64,000 bases of DNA from Bacteroidales bacterium (lineage in GTDB: Bacteria > Bacteroidota > Bacteroidia > Bacteroidales > UBA12077): the NCBI GenBank assembly GCA_028282785.1, contig JANQHE010000023.1:1-64000 (forward strand), written 5' to 3'. Positions 1-12,254 of this stretch are shown here, piece after piece (the first letter of the stretch is position 1; every line of letters begins with the position of its first letter). The notes below the pieces were generated by a model. The model ran no database searches, was not told where the DNA came from, and was given only the letters and a program-made list of their open reading frames with translations. The position numbers and the translations under genes are program-made.

Positions 1-333
1 CGGCGCGGTTGAATAAAAATTAAAAATTCCGTTGGGATATTTTTCAGCTTTTATCCAATAGGCAATGGTTCCTTTTTGACTTGAAAAGTTTTCGCAACCC
101 GTTAAGCTGATGTAATCATCTACTCCATCAAAAATGTATGCTGAGTTTTGATTGCCAAACCGGTCGGTGGTTAAGGTGGCCCCGTTTACAACGCCATGGT
201 TGCCGGAACCGCTAAAATCGTTGGCTGTGCCATCATTAAAACTCCAGGAACCTACTAAACTGTTAGCAGGGAGCTGGGCTAAAACCTTAAACTGTAAACC
301 TAATAATAATATTAGTAAATATATGTTTCTCAT
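1..333 (-). CDS. Secreted LamG/concanavalin A-like domain protein, N-terminal part (runs off left edge)
   Basis: Minus-strand ATG at 333; translation MRNIYLLILLLGLQFKVLAQLPANSLVGSWSFNDGTANDFSGSGNHGVVNGATLTTDRFGNQNSAYIFDGVDDYISL... = signal peptide plus LamG-type motif; not in ORF track because it is open at the edge. Confidence 0.8.
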   Translation of the reverse strand, partial: MRNIYLLILLLGLQFKVLAQLPANSLVGSWSFNDGTANDFSGSGNHGVVNGATLTTDRFGNQNSAYIFDGVDDYISLTGCENFSSQKGTIAYWIKAEKYPNGIFNFYSTAP

Positions 334-798
334 AATCAATCATATTAAGGTTTAATTATTCGTTTTTATCAAATAATTAAAGAAAAAGAATATCTTTTTG
401 ATTTGAGAAATATAAATAATTGTACAATATTACAGGAAAGTTAACAATGCTATTTCTCTCATGATCAAAAAAGGCAATCTTTTTCAAGGTATAACAAATC
501 TAAGTAAAAAAATCAGTATCAAAACAAATTTCACTTAAAATTTATTAAGAAAAATATGGAAGCTTTAAATATTCTTAAAATGAGCTTAAAAGCAAGTGTA
601 TATAACTGAAAAAAGGCTTCCCAAAAGTCAACTTATCTTTTAGTGGGTAAGATATTTGAAAAAAGCTTCAGGGATACAAAGAAGAAAGGGCTGTCGAAAA
701 CTTTTGGAACAACCCTTTTTAATTAATTTTATTTAAATCTGTCAACTTATTTAGGGCAACTCACAGGATGGTGCCATAATAAAAGCTTATTATCCAAT

Positions 799-2469
799 TT
801 AGAACAAACCTGTTATGTTTCCATTTTCGTCAATATCAATCTTTTCAGCAGAAGGTTTACTTGGTAAACCAGGCATTCGCATAATAGTACCGGCAATTGG
901 TACAATAAATCCGGCTCCGGACGACAATTCAATTTCACGGATTTTTATAGTAAAATTCTCTGGGCGTCCTTTTTTATGCATATCATCAGATAAAGATTTC
1001 TGGGTTTTAGCAATACATACTGCTAAGTTTGACAGTCCCAATTCATTTATTTTCTTTAATTGATTTTTTGCTTTTACCGAATATTCTACATCTCTTGCCC
1101 CATACATTTTAGTTGCAATAGTTTCAATTTTATCTTCAAATGCCCAATCTAATCCATATAAAGGTTTAAAGCAGGTTGAGCATTCTGTAACTGATTCAAC
1201 AACTTTCTCCGCCAACTTAATAGCTCCTTCTCCACCCTGAGCCCAGGCATCATTTAAGGCTACCGATATACCTTTTGCTTCGCAGTGCTTTTTAAGTAAT
1301 TCAATTTCAGCCTCAGTATCTGAAGTAAATTTATTAATAGCCACAACAGGCTTAAAATTATAATGTTGCATATTTTCAATATGCTTATCTAAATTTTCAA
1401 ATCCCTTTTCTAAAGCATGTAAATTCTCGTTTTGTAAATCTGCCAATTTTACTCCACCATGATACTTTAACGCTCTGATTGTGGCAACAATAACCACTGC
1501 ATTAGGCATTAATTTCCCGAATTGCGATTTAATATTAAAGAATTTCTCTGCTCCTAACTCACTTGCAAAACCAGCTTCAGTTACAACATAATCACTCATT
1601 GACAATCCCATTTTTGTTGCAATTATGGTGTTTGTTCCCTGTGCAATGTTAGCAAATGGCCCGCCATGAATGATCGCCGGATTTCCTTCAAGAGTTTGTA
1701 CAAGGTTTGGCTTTATTGCATCCTTTAAAAGAACTGCCATAGCTCCTTCCGCTTTTAAATCCCTGGCAAAAATCGCTTTACCTTCGTAAGTGTATCCTAC
1801 AAATATATTTCCTAATCTTTCTTTAAGATCTTTTAAATCCTTAGCAACACACAAGGTTGCCATAACTTCCGATGCGGCTGTAATATTAAATCCTGTCTCC
1901 CTTGGAACTCCCTGTTTGGGGCCTCCTAATCCAATAACTATATCACGTAAGGAGCGCTCGTTCATATCCATTACTCTTTTCCATTCTACAGTACGAGGAT
2001 CAATTCCTAAGTTTCCTTCTTTCAACTGAATATTATTATCTATTAGAGCAGATAACAGATTATGTGCCTTTTCTACCGCAGCAAGGTCACCCGTAAAATG
2101 AAGATTTATATCTTCCATCGGAATTACTTGTGACATTCCACCTCCCGCAGCACCTCCTTTGATACCAAAAACAGGCCCTAATGAAGGTTCTCTTAATACA
2201 ACCGTAGTTTTTTTACCAATTTTATTTAATGCCTGAGTTAGACCAATTGAAGTGGTAGTTTTCCCCTCTCCGGCAGGTGTTGGTGTAATTGCCGTAACTA
2301 AAATAAGTTTAGCTTTTTTAATTTTTTCTTCATCAATAAGTTTGAGAGGTAATTTTGCCTTATATTTTCCATATAGCTCCAGATCGTCTTCAGAAATGTT
2401 TAATTGTTTAGCTATATCAACAATAGGTTTCATGTTAGCACTTTGAGCAATTTCAATGTCTGATTTCAT
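799..2469 (-). CDS. fhs: Formate--tetrahydrofolate ligase
   Basis: Full-length 556 aa; TPAGEGKTTTSIGLTQAL P-loop and family-wide conserved sequence. Confidence 0.97.
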   Translation of the reverse strand: MKSDIEIAQSANMKPIVDIAKQLNISEDDLELYGKYKAKLPLKLIDEEKIKKAKLILVTAITPTPAGEGKTTTSIGLTQALNKIGKKTTVVLREPSLGPVFGIKGGAAGGGMSQVIPMEDINLHFTGDLAAVEKAHNLLSALIDNNIQLKEGNLGIDPRTVEWKRVMDMNERSLRDIVIGLGGPKQGVPRETGFNITAASEVMATLCVAKDLKDLKERLGNIFVGYTYEGKAIFARDLKAEGAMAVLLKDAIKPNLVQTLEGNPAIIHGGPFANIAQGTNTIIATKMGLSMSDYVVTEAGFASELGAEKFFNIKSQFGKLMPNAVVIVATIRALKYHGGVKLADLQNENLHALEKGFENLDKHIENMQHYNFKPVVAINKFTSDTEAEIELLKKHCEAKGISVALNDAWAQGGEGAIKLAEKVVESVTECSTCFKPLYGLDWAFEDKIETIATKMYGARDVEYSVKAKNQLKKINELGLSNLAVCIAKTQKSLSDDMHKKGRPENFTIKIREIELSSGAGFIVPIAGTIMRMPGLPSKPSAEKIDIDENGNITGLF

Positions 2470-2700
2470 AGTGATCGATATTTTTTAGATTAAATTATTG
2501 TAAGGTTGATCTCAATAAAATTAATAAATCCGGATAAATAAATCCATCGATTTGTTAATTTTTTATAGTGGAACACTTAACAAAAAGTTTTGTTCAACCT
2601 TACCAGGAAGATACTAATAATTAATCCATTAAAGCTTAATCAAAATCCAAAGCCTCAATAATCTACGCTTGAAATACTAAACGAATAACTCAGAGCTAAT

Positions 2701-3711
2701 TTATGGTTCGTATCTCGATTCTGAAAGAATCTTTTGATAATCATTTTCCAACATGAGCTCTTTTAAAGACACTTTAGGATTTTTTTTCATATAGGCATTA
2801 ACAATTTGCCAACCCAGCCAAACTGATGCTCTACCGGGTGAGTCGCTTGGGTATCCTATTGTAAAAGGTGCCGGATTCATATGCTTGTTGATTGTCATAT
2901 AGTCAGTACTAAAAAGTAACTTATTTTCTATCAAGTAATTCCACATTTGTTTTTCATTACCAATGCACCACCTTAATTGATTACCGGTAAAACCAATTTT
3001 CAGTGAATCAGGTGTATTAGGGAACATAACATCAAGGAAATATTGAATTTTTCCTTGATAAATCATATTGTTTACAAGGTTATCAACGGAATCCTTATAA
3101 ACAAACTCAGTTAGAACCCATGATTTAAGCGCATCGACAGGAATATTCCCGGGATTCATATTATTTTGAAGATAATTTGCTATCCCTAATCGATCATAAA
3201 ATTCGCAGTCTTTGCCTAAATATTTATCCGTTCCGATTCCTAAAATACTATCCGAAACTACTATAGATTGGTTAAAACCTCCGATGTAAGTATAAACCGA
3301 CGGAATAATTCCTTCCGGAAAATGATATTTGTATCTTTTAAACGCTTTTTCAATATCCGATTCTACATCTTTAAGATCCGGAAAGATATCCATAACCTCT
3401 TCATGAACCTTATTCATGGTATAATCAGTGATAAAACCGGTTAACTCATCAGCATATTCTTCCTGATAAGGATTTCCCAATCGTATTATTCTGTAACTGT
3501 ATAACTCAAAAAAATCACCATACTCATTAATAATGTCCGGTAATTCACCTGCCACATTCGCCGGATCAATCTCAAAAATCTCTTTATCAAGCCTTTTAAT
3601 ATTTAAGTCCAGATCAATTCCTGATATATCAACATCCGGCTGATTATTACGTTTGCAAGCAGTAAAAACTGATAACAAAATAATTAGAAAAGCAATTCCT
3701 TTTTTGATCAT
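2701..3711 (-). CDS. gldB: GldB-like gliding motility lipoprotein
   Basis: Lipobox (SVFTAC) and GldB-like sequence (LDLNIKRLDKEIFEID); adjacency to nadE is typical in Bacteroidota. Confidence 0.8.
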   Translation of the reverse strand: MIKKGIAFLIILLSVFTACKRNNQPDVDISGIDLDLNIKRLDKEIFEIDPANVAGELPDIINEYGDFFELYSYRIIRLGNPYQEEYADELTGFITDYTMNKVHEEVMDIFPDLKDVESDIEKAFKRYKYHFPEGIIPSVYTYIGGFNQSIVVSDSILGIGTDKYLGKDCEFYDRLGIANYLQNNMNPGNIPVDALKSWVLTEFVYKDSVDNLVNNMIYQGKIQYFLDVMFPNTPDSLKIGFTGNQLRWCIGNEKQMWNYLIENKLLFSTDYMTINKHMNPAPFTIGYPSDSPGRASVWLGWQIVNAYMKKNPKVSLKELMLENDYQKILSESRYEP

Positions 3712-3843
3712 TACACAATAATTTTAATTAATCTTTATTACTATATTAAAAAGGTCTGATTTTTGTTTTCAATCCTTAAAAATCACTTTCTATCCTGTGA
3801 TTTTTATATATTTTTGTATTAACTTAAAATAAAGCTTAAAAGT

Positions 3844-4503
3844 ATGAAAAAGTATTTATTTATTTCAATATTACTCCTTTCAAGTATTCAACTATTTGCG
3901 CAGAAAACCAATTTGCGATTTACTGTATTTGTTGACCCCAAATTTTCGTGGATGAAATCCGATTATAATTCTATAGAAAATGACGGAACTAAAATGGGAG
4001 TAAACATTGGACTTAATGTTGATAATTTTTTTGCTGATAATTATGCACTTATGACTGGTATTTCTATTGATAATACAGGTGGTAATTTAAAATTTGATTA
4101 TGCAAAAACTTTACAAACAGGTAGTGGAGAAGAAGATTTACCTGCTGGTAGTTCTGTAAATTATAAACTCCAATATATTAGTGTTCCATTAGGGTTAAAA
4201 TTAAAAACGAATGAAATTGGTTATTGGACATTTTTTACACACCTTGGGTTAAATGGTGGTATCAATATCAAGGCAACTGCTGAAGTTGATGGTTTTGAAT
4301 TGGAAAATGAGAATATCAGCGATGAAGTTAATTTATTTAATCTTGGTTATTACATTGGTGCTGGTGCAGAATATTCAATTGGTGGAAATGCTGCAATTGT
4401 GGTTGGTTTAACTTACACGAACGGATTTGTTGACATTACGGATGGTAATGATAGTAAAGTAACATTAAGTAATGTTGCTATAAGATTAGGTGTACTATTT
4501 TAA
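3844..4503 (+). CDS. Outer membrane beta-barrel (PorT-like) protein
   Basis: Signal peptide, alternating beta-strand pattern, C-terminal aromatic residue. Confidence 0.7.
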   Translation: MKKYLFISILLLSSIQLFAQKTNLRFTVFVDPKFSWMKSDYNSIENDGTKMGVNIGLNVDNFFADNYALMTGISIDNTGGNLKFDYAKTLQTGSGEEDLPAGSSVNYKLQYISVPLGLKLKTNEIGYWTFFTHLGLNGGINIKATAEVDGFELENENISDEVNLFNLGYYIGAGAEYSIGGNAAIVVGLTYTNGFVDITDGNDSKVTLSNVAIRLGVLF

Positions 4504-4528
4504 AAATGTATCTTAAATATTAAACTAT

Positions 4529-6187
4529 ATGAAGATTGCTCTGGCTCAACTCAATTATCATATAGGTAATTTCGAGAAAAATACGTTAAAGATCATTGAT
4601 CAGATTGAGGCCGCTAAAAAGGATCAAATTGATCTGCTTGTATTTTCGGAATTATCCGTATGCGGTTATCCCCCACAGGATTTGTTAGAGAAGAAAACAT
4701 TTATCGAACAGTGTGAAATTGCAATTGAAGAAATTACTCCGTATTGCAAGGAAATTGCTATAATAATTGGCTCTCCAACAATAAATTATCATCAAAAGGG
4801 GAAAAGGCTATACAATTCTGCAATATTTATTGCAGAAGGTAAAGTGCAATATATTCAAAATAAAACCCTACTTCCCACGTATGATATTTTTGATGAATAC
4901 AGGTATTTTGAGCCAAACGATAAATTCAACGTAGTTGAGTACAAAGAAAAAAAGATTGCTATAACCATATGCGAAGATCTATGGGATTTTCAACCTGTTG
5001 AAAACACTTTTGCTAAAAATCAGCTTTATAATATAACGCCAATGGAAAAATTGGCCGAACATAAACCTGATCTAATTATAAATATTGCAGCTTCTCCATT
5101 TTCATATACAAAGATCTGGGGGCGTAAAAATATATTTATTCGTAATGCGAAAAAATACAATCTTCCATTGTTTAATGTAAACCAGGTTGGAGCGCAAACA
5201 GAATTAATTTTCGATGGAGGTTCATTGGTCGTGAATCCCGATGGTACCATCGCCGATGAAATGAAACTATTTGAGGAAGATTATAAAGTATATGATCTGA
5301 ATGAGATCAGTAAATGTTCGCTTAAAAAAAATATTGATGAGGACCCTGATGTTATAGCCAAAATACATGATGCACTTGTATTAGGAATCAGAGATTATTT
5401 TAATAAGATGAACTTTTCATCTGCGACATTAGGCCTATCGGGTGGTATTGATTCTGCTGTTTCGTTAGTAATTGCCGAAAGAGCCCTGGGTGCTGAAAAT
5501 ATTCATGTACTATTACTTCCATCAAAATATTCATCTGATCATTCGATTACCGATGCTGAAATTTTAGCAAAAAATCTCAGAGTTAAATATGATTTGGTTC
5601 ACATTCAGGAAGTGGTAGATAGTTTTAATGATTCTCTAAAATCCGTATTTAAAGATTTACCTGAAGATATTACCGAAGAAAATATTCAAGCTCGTGCACG
5701 AGGTACAATCTTAATGGCATTATCCAATAAATTTGGTCACATATTGCTAAATACTTCCAATAAAAGTGAAGCTGCAGTTGGTTATGGCACCTTGTACGGT
5801 GATATGAATGGCGGATTATCGGTTTTAGGAGATGTTTATAAAGCCGATGTTTATAAGCTTGCCCGTTACATTAATAAAGATTCAGAAATCATCCCTGAAA
5901 ATACGATCGTAAAACCACCTTCTGCTGAACTTAAACCTGATCAAAAGGACACGGATTCATTACCTGATTATGATGTATTGGATAAAATTCTTTTTGAGTA
6001 TATTGAACTACAAAAGCCACTGGAAGAGATTATCGAAGAAGGCTGGGATAAAACGCTTGTAAAACGAATCACAAAATTGGTTGATACAAACGAATACAAG
6101 CGATACCAGGCTCCTCCTATTTTAAGAATTTCATCAAAAGCTTTCGGTGCAGGACGAAGAATGCCTTTAGTTGCAAAATATAATTAA
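4529..6187 (+). CDS. nadE: Glutamine-dependent NAD+ synthase
   Basis: N-terminal CN-hydrolase domain plus synthase domain (LSGGIDSAVSLVIAERALG). Confidence 0.95.
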   Translation: MKIALAQLNYHIGNFEKNTLKIIDQIEAAKKDQIDLLVFSELSVCGYPPQDLLEKKTFIEQCEIAIEEITPYCKEIAIIIGSPTINYHQKGKRLYNSAIFIAEGKVQYIQNKTLLPTYDIFDEYRYFEPNDKFNVVEYKEKKIAITICEDLWDFQPVENTFAKNQLYNITPMEKLAEHKPDLIINIAASPFSYTKIWGRKNIFIRNAKKYNLPLFNVNQVGAQTELIFDGGSLVVNPDGTIADEMKLFEEDYKVYDLNEISKCSLKKNIDEDPDVIAKIHDALVLGIRDYFNKMNFSSATLGLSGGIDSAVSLVIAERALGAENIHVLLLPSKYSSDHSITDAEILAKNLRVKYDLVHIQEVVDSFNDSLKSVFKDLPEDITEENIQARARGTILMALSNKFGHILLNTSNKSEAAVGYGTLYGDMNGGLSVLGDVYKADVYKLARYINKDSEIIPENTIVKPPSAELKPDQKDTDSLPDYDVLDKILFEYIELQKPLEEIIEEGWDKTLVKRITKLVDTNEYKRYQAPPILRISSKAFGAGRRMPLVAKYN

Positions 6188-6301
6188 AAGAAAAGGGAGT
6201 ATCTGTTTAATCCTTGCTTTCTATATTTAGTCATATATTACAACTAAATACCGATTTTCAGGAAAATATTTTATAGTTTTAGCTGAAAGTTATACATTTG
6301 T

Positions 6302-7027
6302 ATGTTTTTTAACATGTTTATAAAAAATACATCAATGAACGTTGAGTGCCATAATATAATTGATAACCAAATGTCTGTTTTTAGTGTTCTTAATGAAGAA
6401 GAAAAAGAACTTCTAAAGAAAAACAGCACATGTACTTATTACAAGAAAAACGATATTATTTATAAAGAAGGAGATAAACCCAGCGGATTAATTTGTCTTT
6501 CAAAAGGAAAAGTAAAAATATTTAAAGAAGGTGTTGGAGGAAGAGAACAAATTGTTCGAATGGCAAAACCGGTTGGATTTATAGGTTATCGCGCACTTTT
6601 TGCAGAACAAAATTATCTTGCATCAGCAGAAGCTATTGAAGATAGTGTTATTTGTACAATTGAAAAAGACGCATTATTTAAAATCTTAAAAACTAATTAC
6701 GAACTTGCTTTTAGTATAATTCGTTCTTTAGCATCAGAGCTTGGTTTTTCAAATAATAGAACTGTTACTCTTACACAAAAACATATACGCGGACGTTTAG
6801 CTGAATCTTTATTATTCCTAAAAGAAACTTATGGAGTAGAAGACGATAATGCAACTATAAAAGTTTACCTATCACGTGAAGATATAGCCAACCTTTCTAA
6901 TATGACTACATCCAATGCAATTAGAACGCTTTCTACGTTTGCCAGTGAAAAAATTATTGCTTTGGACGGTAGAAAGATCAAGATCTTGGATTTAAAAGGC
7001 TTAGAAAGAATTAGTGAGTTAGGTTAA
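6302..7027 (+). CDS. Crp/Fnr family transcriptional regulator
   Basis: cNMP-binding fold and C-terminal HTH (LSREDIANLSNMTTSNAIRTLSTF). Confidence 0.9.
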   Translation: MFFNMFIKNTSMNVECHNIIDNQMSVFSVLNEEEKELLKKNSTCTYYKKNDIIYKEGDKPSGLICLSKGKVKIFKEGVGGREQIVRMAKPVGFIGYRALFAEQNYLASAEAIEDSVICTIEKDALFKILKTNYELAFSIIRSLASELGFSNNRTVTLTQKHIRGRLAESLLFLKETYGVEDDNATIKVYLSREDIANLSNMTTSNAIRTLSTFASEKIIALDGRKIKILDLKGLERISELG

Positions 7028-7033
7028 ACTTTT

Positions 7034-8467
7034 TTATTTAATCGAAAGAGATTCCAGGAAGTTCTTATCTGTCATAAAATTGGTATCCAGCTCACCTTTT
7101 ACATACATCTCTTTGAATAATAGTAGGTTCTCAGCTGTTTTAGGATTATTGGTATCATAAAGAATTCTACTGGCTTCCTTAATTTTCAATGTGTCTAATT
7201 TAACTTTTTTTCCATAGGATTTTTCAAAGTAAAAATCTACTGCATTTTCTAAACCTTCATCTAAAATGGATGTAACGACTAATTGTGTTAAATCAATACT
7301 GGTTGAGTCATCTAAAACTTGTTGAATTTCTCTGATAATAGAATAATTCAACGATGATGAAGTATGATTTAGAACGATTACCGTGTTCGTATCTTCAACA
7401 TATCTAAATAAACTAGTTCTAAATCCATTCCATTTTCCATGATGATAAGCTATTTTTTTATTGTTCCTTTTTCTGATTCTAAATCCAAATCCATATGGAA
7501 TTTCATACTTATTACGTAGTTTAAAAGTAGAAATAGATTCATTTATAGTTTCTTTCGATACCAATTTATCATTATATAAAGCCTGGTCCCATTTAAATAA
7601 ATCTTCAGTGGTTGAATAAACTCCTTTATCCCCTACCGCGCCATCATTAACAGTTTCAGGAATCATTCTATATCTCCGTCCTCTATAGTAATATCCGATT
7701 AACCTTTCTTTTTTCTTGTCACTTTCTGCCCTGCTATAAACAAAAGAGTTATTCATTTCCAGGGGATCAAATATATTTTCCTTCATAAATTCGGCAAAAG
7801 ATTGTTGAGAAATTCTTTCAACAATTGATGCTAAAACTATATATCCTGTATTTGAATAATCCCATCTCCTACCTGGCGTAAAATACAAATTTAATTTATG
7901 TTCGGCCATCATTTCCAGGATCTCTTCATTAGTTGGTGCTCCTTTCCCATGCCAGTGGTTTTCAACCAACCAGTAATAATTTGGTAGTCCCGATGTATGA
8001 TTTAATAACATCCTAACTGTTATTCCCGGATAAGGAAATTCAGGAATATATTTTATCACAGAATCTTCATAATTTAAATGATTTCGTTCTTTAAGAATCA
8101 TTACTGCCATGGCTGTAAATTGCTTACTAACCGAGGCTAACTGAAAGATATCATCTTTTTCCAGTTTCTTTCTTCTAAGCATGTCCGAATATCCGAAAGA
8201 TTCATTATAAATACAATATCCTTTATGGGCCACAAGAACATTCCCGTTAAAGTAATGATTCTTTGCCTTAGCTTGAAGAATTGAATCTATAACTTCTGCT
8301 TTTTCCTGATAGAATATTTGCTCGATTTCTTTCTTAATTGATTTTGAAACTATCTCTTTCTTATCAATAGCTGCACCAAACAAATCAAGTCGGATACTTA
8401 CAGTTACCACAATGAAAATAAATGTAAGCGAGATAAGCGAGAATATTTTTAGGTATCTGTAATCCAT
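7034..8467 (-). CDS. Beta-lactamase-family serine hydrolase
   Basis: SVSK (SxxK) and YxN-type motif, MLLNHTSGLP. Confidence 0.88.
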   Translation of the reverse strand: MDYRYLKIFSLISLTFIFIVVTVSIRLDLFGAAIDKKEIVSKSIKKEIEQIFYQEKAEVIDSILQAKAKNHYFNGNVLVAHKGYCIYNESFGYSDMLRRKKLEKDDIFQLASVSKQFTAMAVMILKERNHLNYEDSVIKYIPEFPYPGITVRMLLNHTSGLPNYYWLVENHWHGKGAPTNEEILEMMAEHKLNLYFTPGRRWDYSNTGYIVLASIVERISQQSFAEFMKENIFDPLEMNNSFVYSRAESDKKKERLIGYYYRGRRYRMIPETVNDGAVGDKGVYSTTEDLFKWDQALYNDKLVSKETINESISTFKLRNKYEIPYGFGFRIRKRNNKKIAYHHGKWNGFRTSLFRYVEDTNTVIVLNHTSSSLNYSIIREIQQVLDDSTSIDLTQLVVTSILDEGLENAVDFYFEKSYGKKVKLDTLKIKEASRILYDTNNPKTAENLLLFKEMYVKGELDTNFMTDKNFLESLSIK

Positions 8468-8855
8468 ATACTTTCGTGAGAATTTAACATTCTCTTAAAA
8501 CAGCGGCAAATTAAAACAAATTTTACTTTGAATCAAAGTCTTTGTCTCTTAAAATCCTTTATCTGTGGGGTATTCCAAATATAAATCTTAATTTCAGGTG
8601 GTAATGAAAAAGGGCTAAGAATCCTATAAAATAAGGACTTAGAAAGTTTTCAACATGCTAAGCTTTTGAATCAATTATAAATTAAAAAATGTGGAAAAAT
8701 TATTACTTGAAGTAAATAGTAAAAAATCAATGATTGTCTGATCTATACTTAGTACCTTAAAGATGCTGAGCATAGATTCTACCAAATGCTATCCAAATAC
8801 TTTTCATTCAAGCTATACAAACATTGAGCTTCAAAATTGTCCTTGTCAAAATTTA

Positions 8856-9053
8856 TCAACTCATATGCCAACTTTTTGTAGCTATTAAAAAATGAAAGTG
8901 GTTAGGCATTAAGCACCAAGCCAGTATATCCGCATTAGGAACAATATGACTCTTGACTTTGGATAAAAAGAATAAATAATTTCTTTCGTTATAAAATACA
9001 GTTTCGTTACTTCTATTGTAGATATGGTATACTATATCTGATTCGAAATGCAT
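8856..9053 (-). pseudogene. Truncated REP-associated tyrosine transposase (Y1_Tnp/RAYT) remnant
   Basis: YHIYNRSNETVFYNERNYLFFLSK...CLMPNHFHFL then stop; lacks the C-terminal half seen in 19217-19840. Confidence 0.8.
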
Positions 9054-9152
9054 AAATAAAATTAAAACTATTTTATGAAATATAAAACAATAAATGGTAT
9101 TGAAAACTTAACTGATAATTAGCACTGTACAAGTGCTGAGCATCAGTTAGAC

Positions 9153-11612
9153 TTACTCCTGAAAGTAAATGCGCTTTACTCTTGATGAAACGCTTGTGAA
9201 TATCTCGTATGGAATAGTTTCTAAAGCATTTGCAAGATCTGTAACAGGTTGTTCTTTACCAAACACAATTACCTCATCTCCTTCGTGAATATTACAACCT
9301 GTTATATCAACCATACACATATCCATACAAACATTACCTATAATAGGCACAAAAAAACCGTTAATATATAACTTCCCCTTTCCATTACTTAATTTACGAT
9401 TCAGACCATCTGCATATCCAACGGGAATAATTGCAATGGTCATATCATCATTTGCTTTTCCTTTTCTGTTATAACCAATTGTGTCGTCCTTTGTAACCTG
9501 CTTAACCTGAATAACTGTACTTTTTAATGTACTTACCACTGAAAGCTGTTCCTGATTTGTTGCAGATATGCCATATAATCCAATTCCCAAACGAACCATT
9601 TCGAACTGAGCTTCCGGAAAACGTTCAATACCGGCGGAGTTTGAAATATGCCGAATTATCGGGTAATTGAATTTATTGATGATCTTTGCGCTTAATTCAT
9701 CGAATAATGAAATTTGCTTTTTAGTATAATTATCGTGAACAGGGTCTTCGCTACCCACCAAATGAGAAAAGATTGTTGCTACTTTTATCGTTTTTGTTTC
9801 TTTTAAAATCTCTATTAAACGTAGAATTTCACTTTTTAAAAATCCTAAACGATTCATACCTGTATCTAACTTTAAGTGTACAGGATAAACCTTTAGTTTA
9901 GCTTTTTCAAGTTCGTTTATGAATTGTTCTAAAATTCTGAAGTTATATATTTCCGGTTCGAGTTGATATTTTAACATCAGTTCAAAACTACTTTCTTCGG
10001 GATTCATAACTACAATAGGAATTTTTATTCCAGCTTCGCGCAATGCAACTCCTTCATCGGCAAAAGCAACTCCCAGATAATTTACACGCTGATACTGTAA
10101 TATATTTGCAATCTCAAATGTTCCACTTCCATAAGATAAAGCCTTAACCATAACCATTATTTTAGTTTCAGGTTTTAACTTTGATCTGAAATAATTTAGG
10201 TTATGAACCAAAGCATTTAAATTAATTTCCAGTACTGTTCTGTGTGTTTTTTCTTCTAATGCTGACGAAATCCTTTCAAATTGGAAATTCCTTGACCCTT
10301 TTAACAGAATTGCCTCTTCGCAAAAATTTTCTTTATTAAATTCGCTTAAAAAGTCATCTGTTGTATTATAAAAAACTTGACTTAATTTAAACTGATTCTT
10401 TTGTGTTACAATTGATTTACCAATCCCAATTAATTTATTTATTTTGAATTTCTCCAATAATGAAGCTACCAGGGAATATAATTCTTTGTCGCTTTTTCCA
10501 CTTTGAAGTATATCAGATAATATTAAAGTTTTTTTCCTATGCTGATTTTGTTGACTAAGGTAATTTAAAGCAATTTCTAATGAATTTAAATCCGAATTAT
10601 AACTATCATTTATGATTGAACAATTATTGGCTCCTTTTTTCAATTCCATACGCATAGCCACAGGTGGTAAATTTTCAAACCTGTTTTTAAATTCAATTGG
10701 ATTAACCTCTAAAGCGCATATCAATGATAAAACATGAATGGCATCCTCAACCGAAGCCTTATCCGTAAATGGGATCGTTAGGGTATCGTAACATTTTCCT
10801 GAATAAAATTTGATCTCCGTCGTATTCCCTTTTTGGTTTGTTTTTACAACCAGATCGGTTCCCTTATTTTCGGACCAAGTAAAATGTTTCTTTTTGGAAA
10901 GCATATCATCTTTTTGAACAAGCTCGTCAATTAAACCTTGATCTTTTGAGTATACCAAAATATCACTATTGTAAAACAACTTCAATTTCTCAGTTGCTTT
11001 TTCCTTATGATCTTTAAAGTTTTCCTGGTGAGGTTCTCCTATATTTGTTATCAGTCCAATATTTGGCTGGATAATCTTTTCCAGCTTTTCCATTTCCCCT
11101 GGTAATGAAATTCCAGCTTCAAAAATAGCTAAATTATAATTTTCGTCCATCAACCAAACTGACAGTGGGACACCAACCTGAGAATTATAACTTTTTGGAT
11201 TTCTTATAATTCGTTTTTTTCCCTGTAGAATATGATAAATCCATTCTTTTACAATGGTTTTTCCGTTACTCCCTGTAATTCCAATCACAGGATATTTAAA
11301 CTCTTTTCTGTGAAAAGTAGCTAAATCCTGGAGGGCTCTTAATGTGTTTTTCACAATTAAGAAGTTTGCCTTAGGAAAACTAAAATTGTTTTTTGGTAAG
11401 AATTCAACAACAAAATTTTGTATTCCTCGGTTATAAAGCTCATCTATAAACTCATGTCCGTCGTGACGTTTTCCTTTAATTGCAAAAAAAAGCGTATTGG
11501 GCGATGAAATGATATTTCTACTATCAATCAATAGATTATTTATTTCACAATCGTGTTTCCCAACGTATTGTGCTTTAATAATATCTGATATTTGAAGGGT
11601 AGTATAAATCAT
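9153..11612 (-). CDS. murF-alr: Bifunctional MurF/alanine racemase fusion
   Basis: N-terminal Mur ligase ([14 protein letters not shown]) and C-terminal alanine racemase ([18 protein letters not shown] Lys). Confidence 0.95.
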   Translation of the reverse strand: MIYTTLQISDIIKAQYVGKHDCEINNLLIDSRNIISSPNTLFFAIKGKRHDGHEFIDELYNRGIQNFVVEFLPKNNFSFPKANFLIVKNTLRALQDLATFHRKEFKYPVIGITGSNGKTIVKEWIYHILQGKKRIIRNPKSYNSQVGVPLSVWLMDENYNLAIFEAGISLPGEMEKLEKIIQPNIGLITNIGEPHQENFKDHKEKATEKLKLFYNSDILVYSKDQGLIDELVQKDDMLSKKKHFTWSENKGTDLVVKTNQKGNTTEIKFYSGKCYDTLTIPFTDKASVEDAIHVLSLICALEVNPIEFKNRFENLPPVAMRMELKKGANNCSIINDSYNSDLNSLEIALNYLSQQNQHRKKTLILSDILQSGKSDKELYSLVASLLEKFKINKLIGIGKSIVTQKNQFKLSQVFYNTTDDFLSEFNKENFCEEAILLKGSRNFQFERISSALEEKTHRTVLEINLNALVHNLNYFRSKLKPETKIMVMVKALSYGSGTFEIANILQYQRVNYLGVAFADEGVALREAGIKIPIVVMNPEESSFELMLKYQLEPEIYNFRILEQFINELEKAKLKVYPVHLKLDTGMNRLGFLKSEILRLIEILKETKTIKVATIFSHLVGSEDPVHDNYTKKQISLFDELSAKIINKFNYPIIRHISNSAGIERFPEAQFEMVRLGIGLYGISATNQEQLSVVSTLKSTVIQVKQVTKDDTIGYNRKGKANDDMTIAIIPVGYADGLNRKLSNGKGKLYINGFFVPIIGNVCMDMCMVDITGCNIHEGDEVIVFGKEQPVTDLANALETIPYEIFTSVSSRVKRIYFQE

Positions 11613-12196
11613 GAATTATCTATATTCATTGTTTTATTGTAACACACCCGGCATAAAGGTTCGTATTCATTAGTTTCGCCTAAAAGTACCAATTTATCAC
11701 TCTCAGCTATTCTATGAGAATATTGTGCCAAATTCCCACATTGCATACAAATAGCATGTACTTTTGTAACATACTCAGCTTCTGCCATTAATGCCGGTAT
11801 CGGGCCAAAAGGTTTACCAAGATAATCCATATCCAAACCAGCTACAATAACACGAATTCCACTATTTGCCAACTTATTACATACTTCAATCAAATTATTA
11901 TCAAAAAATTGAGCTTCATCTATTCCAATAACGTCCACATTTCCTGCTAATAATAAAATATTTCCGGAAGACTCAACCGGTGTTGAACGTATTGTATTTT
12001 CATCATGAGAAACAACTTCTTCTTCCGAATACCTGTTATCAACCAATGGTTTAAAAATCTCAACTTTCAATTTTGCATATTCTGCCCGTTTTAATCTTCT
12101 TATCAATTCTTCAGTTTTTCCTGAAAACATTGATCCGCATATAACCTCGATCCATCCTCTGTTCTTGGTTTTTTTATTTGTACCTTCGAAAAACAT
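11609..12196 (-). CDS. tdk: Thymidine kinase
   Basis: [19 protein letters not shown] and Zn-binding Cys pairs (CMQCG, CRVCY). Confidence 0.96.
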   Translation of the reverse strand: MFFEGTNKKTKNRGWIEVICGSMFSGKTEELIRRLKRAEYAKLKVEIFKPLVDNRYSEEEVVSHDENTIRSTPVESSGNILLLAGNVDVIGIDEAQFFDNNLIEVCNKLANSGIRVIVAGLDMDYLGKPFGPIPALMAEAEYVTKVHAICMQCGNLAQYSHRIAESDKLVLLGETNEYEPLCRVCYNKTMNIDNS

Positions 12197-12254
12197 CTTA
12201 TACCAAATTGTAAACTATTATCGTTATTTTTGCAAAATAAATATCATTCATATT

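Noticed and set aside
815-1063. Antisense ORFs inside long genes (e.g. 815-1063, 1790-2029, 12440-12698, 23035-23277, 27588-28079, 45977-46498)
   Set aside because: Fully opposite well-supported CDSs with no family features; typical shadow ORFs.
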